Below, piece by piece: positions 62,540-64,000 of a DNA stretch of 64,000 nt (the stretch's first letter is position 1; every line of letters starts with the position of its first letter). Origin of the DNA: Prorocentrum cordatum (taxonomy: Eukaryota; Sar; Dinophyceae; Prorocentrales; Prorocentraceae); assembly GCA_963575745.1 (NCBI GenBank), contig CAUYUJ010000836.1:427951-491950 (forward strand), read 5' to 3'. Below the pieces are notes generated by a model that saw only the letters and a program-made list of their open reading frames with translations, did no database searches and was not told the origin of the DNA. The position numbers and the translations under genes were made by a program.

Positions 62540-64000
62540 ACATGACCTTTCTGATCCTCAGCCTCAGCGCGGCGCACGCCATGGAATACGACCTCCGCAT
62601 GATGTCTATGAGTGCAACGAGCGCGTCGCTGGCGAGCACCAGGCTGCCGTGGAGGCCGCCATTGCCGTGCTGGTCGGCGGCTGTGGCGACTGGGCCTGGC
62701 GCGCCGAGACGCTGCCGACGGAGTACGGAGGACTGGGAATCTTTGCGAGCTGCAGCGAAAGGCAGGCAGCGGCGGCGTCTTGGGTCCGGTGGTGCAGCGT
62801 GCGCACGCGATCTGGAGCCTTGAGACGGGGATCGCTGCAAACGAGGGTCAGCCAGAGCGCCAGATCTTGCAGGATCCTGCAAAGCCAGTGTTGCAGTGGC
62901 CTTGGCTTGCGTGCAGGATCCTGCAGGATCTTGCAGGGTCCTGCAAAGCCTGACTGACCCGGGTTTGCATTAACCCAGGTCAGTGCGTCCCCGACGCAAT
63001 TGCCAGCGCTCGCGGGGCAGCTTGGCGACGCCTTGCGGCTCGGCTCGATGCGCGAGCGTGCCCAGTGAGCGAAGCAGTGCCTGCAGCAGCGTGGACTGGT
63101 CGAGGAACGGGGCGTCCTCCTCTGCGGCGCGGCGCAGCACGCGGAGCACAGTGCCGGGCCCTGAGCTGCTCTTGCGAGCGCCTGTTCTCCAGCGCCCCTC
63201 GCGTCAAACGAGCTGGACATGTGCGGGCAGAGGGTGGTCGGCCAGCTCACAGACAGTGTCATGCACTGCCGACGACACGCCGCTGGCGAGAGGCGGATGC
63301 GCATCGCAAGCTGGCGGTGGGGGCGCCAACACAGGGTGCGTCTGGCGCGACGTCAAGAAGGGATAGTGCCGAGCTTTCTCCCTGATGCTCATTCGTCGTC
63401 GCCACGCTTGGGCGCCTGGGCCTCTTGAGAGGAGGCGGCGCGCTCTTGTGCTGCCGATGCGATGGTACGTCTGGTGGGACGCGTGGGAAGTACTTGGGTG
63501 TGCAGCAGCGTGCGTGGCGCTGCTCAAAGCAGGGTGGCCGCTAGCGCCCGCATCGGAGCGTCTTCAACGCGCTGAAGAAGGCTATAAGTTGCGCCGTGAA
63601 CGAGGGGCGCCACGTCCCGGAGCTGTATCAGTGGCAGGAGCCAGCGCGTGCAGCGCGCGAGGGGCGGTGACGGACGCCGACGTGCAAGGATGTGATCTTG
63701 GACGTTGTCTCCAGCTACCAGGGCTGGAGGTCGCAACCTGCTCGCCGCTCGCCTTGCGGTCGGCGCCCTCGGGCAGGCCAGCGGCGGATATGGCAGGCGC
63801 CGTAGCGCGTGCCGGACCAGAAGACAAGGCGCGCCGGTACGGCCCATCGGTTGCGGCTCTTGCTTGGGAGATTTTCGGCCGGCTGCGCGCGGCGACCGCA
63901 GAGGCTTTGGAGGAGCTGGCGCGGCGCGCGGCCTCTGGCGGCGGCAGGGAGCCCTTTTCTGGGCTTTTAGGCATCCGCGGCCGCCGCTGCGCCGTGCGCG
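62540..64000 (+). pseudogene. Third retroelement remnant: RT C-terminal tail, truncated by the window
   Basis: It starts immediately after the microsatellite. The frame to about 62800 carries HDVYECNERVAGEHQAAVEA, then RAETLPTEYGGLGIFASCSE and RQAAAASW. The LP-x-GGLGI..A..A motif is the post-thumb region found in many dinoflagellate RT elements. Further on, in other frames, come SNELDMCGQRVVGQLTDSV (about 63200-63260) and YGPSVAALAWEIFGRLRAAT then AEALEELARR (about 63835-63925), the usual extreme C-terminal helix of this type. About 130 bp near 62865-62995 are a palindrome-rich insertion. Frames change repeatedly, so it is not functional. It continues past the window end. Confidence 0.65.
62865..62995. 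repeat. AGGATCCTGCA repeat and hairpin inside the RT remnant
   Basis: Five to six copies of (A/G)GGATCCTGCA or GGATCTTGCA between 62868 and 62950. They are followed by the stem CTGACCCGGGTT-TGCATT-AACCCAGGTCAG (62952-62981), which pairs at 11 of 12 positions. It interrupts the coding similarity and may be a small insertion. Confidence 0.6.

Overview
This window looks like nuclear DNA of a dinoflagellate. The strongest evidence is two back-to-back copies of the 22-nt dinoflagellate spliced leader (DinoSL), each matching 19 of 22 positions, at 20711-20754. A third, 5'-eroded copy lies at 22515-22536. The decayed reverse-transcriptase genes also carry motif combinations I associate with dinoflagellate retroelements. 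The DNA is GC-rich and packed with trinucleotide microsatellites, minisatellites, satellites and foldback elements. I see no rRNA, tRNA, CRISPR array, bacterial-style operon or intact host gene. Species cannot be assigned from this sequence alone.

Layout. 0-2 kb: a 5'-truncated, frameshifted LINE with a dead RT active site (535-1736). 2.3-3.3 kb: two 27-bp-repeat arrays in opposite orientation around an AT-rich spacer. 3.4-4.1 kb: long homopolymers, including 71 consecutive C. 4.1-9.6 kb: sequence without recognisable genes, cut by (GAG)n and (GAT)n tracts and a 76-bp tandem repeat. 10-14.5 kb: minisatellites and a duplicated composite module (near 10.79 and 12.55 kb) that leads into CTTGGG-type minisatellite. 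14.5-19 kb: GC-rich unassigned DNA and a degenerate ~60-bp array. 19.4-20.7 kb: a nest of small inverted-repeat elements. 20.7-27.2 kb: the most complete retroelement. It carries spliced-leader relicts, a RanBP2-type zinc finger, coiled coils, an RRM-like region, an EEP endonuclease, a reverse transcriptase and an RNase H-like end, all broken by frameshifts and a stop.

27.7-30 kb: a 16-bp array, a 152-bp repeat and a near-identical 903-bp tandem duplication. 31-32 kb: microsatellites. 32.5-35.1 kb: a second, unrelated RT lineage with an intact YIDD box but broken frames. 36-40.5 kb: dispersed repeats, a foldback element and an ~820-bp GAT tract. 40.5-49 kb: about 8 kb of hierarchical CTTGGG minisatellite. 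It has ~396-427-bp higher-order units, a recurrent A-rich spacer box, and a separate ~180-bp module whose hairpin stems change sequence but keep pairing between copies. 49-62.5 kb: more minisatellites, inverted arrays and small foldback elements, with nested cases. 62.5-64 kb: the decayed C-terminal end of a third RT element.

The genes do not form a working pathway. The window reads as a graveyard of retroelements, non-autonomous inverted-repeat elements and expanding simple repeats. Most long open frames are by-products of 3-nt-periodic repeats or strong GC bias.
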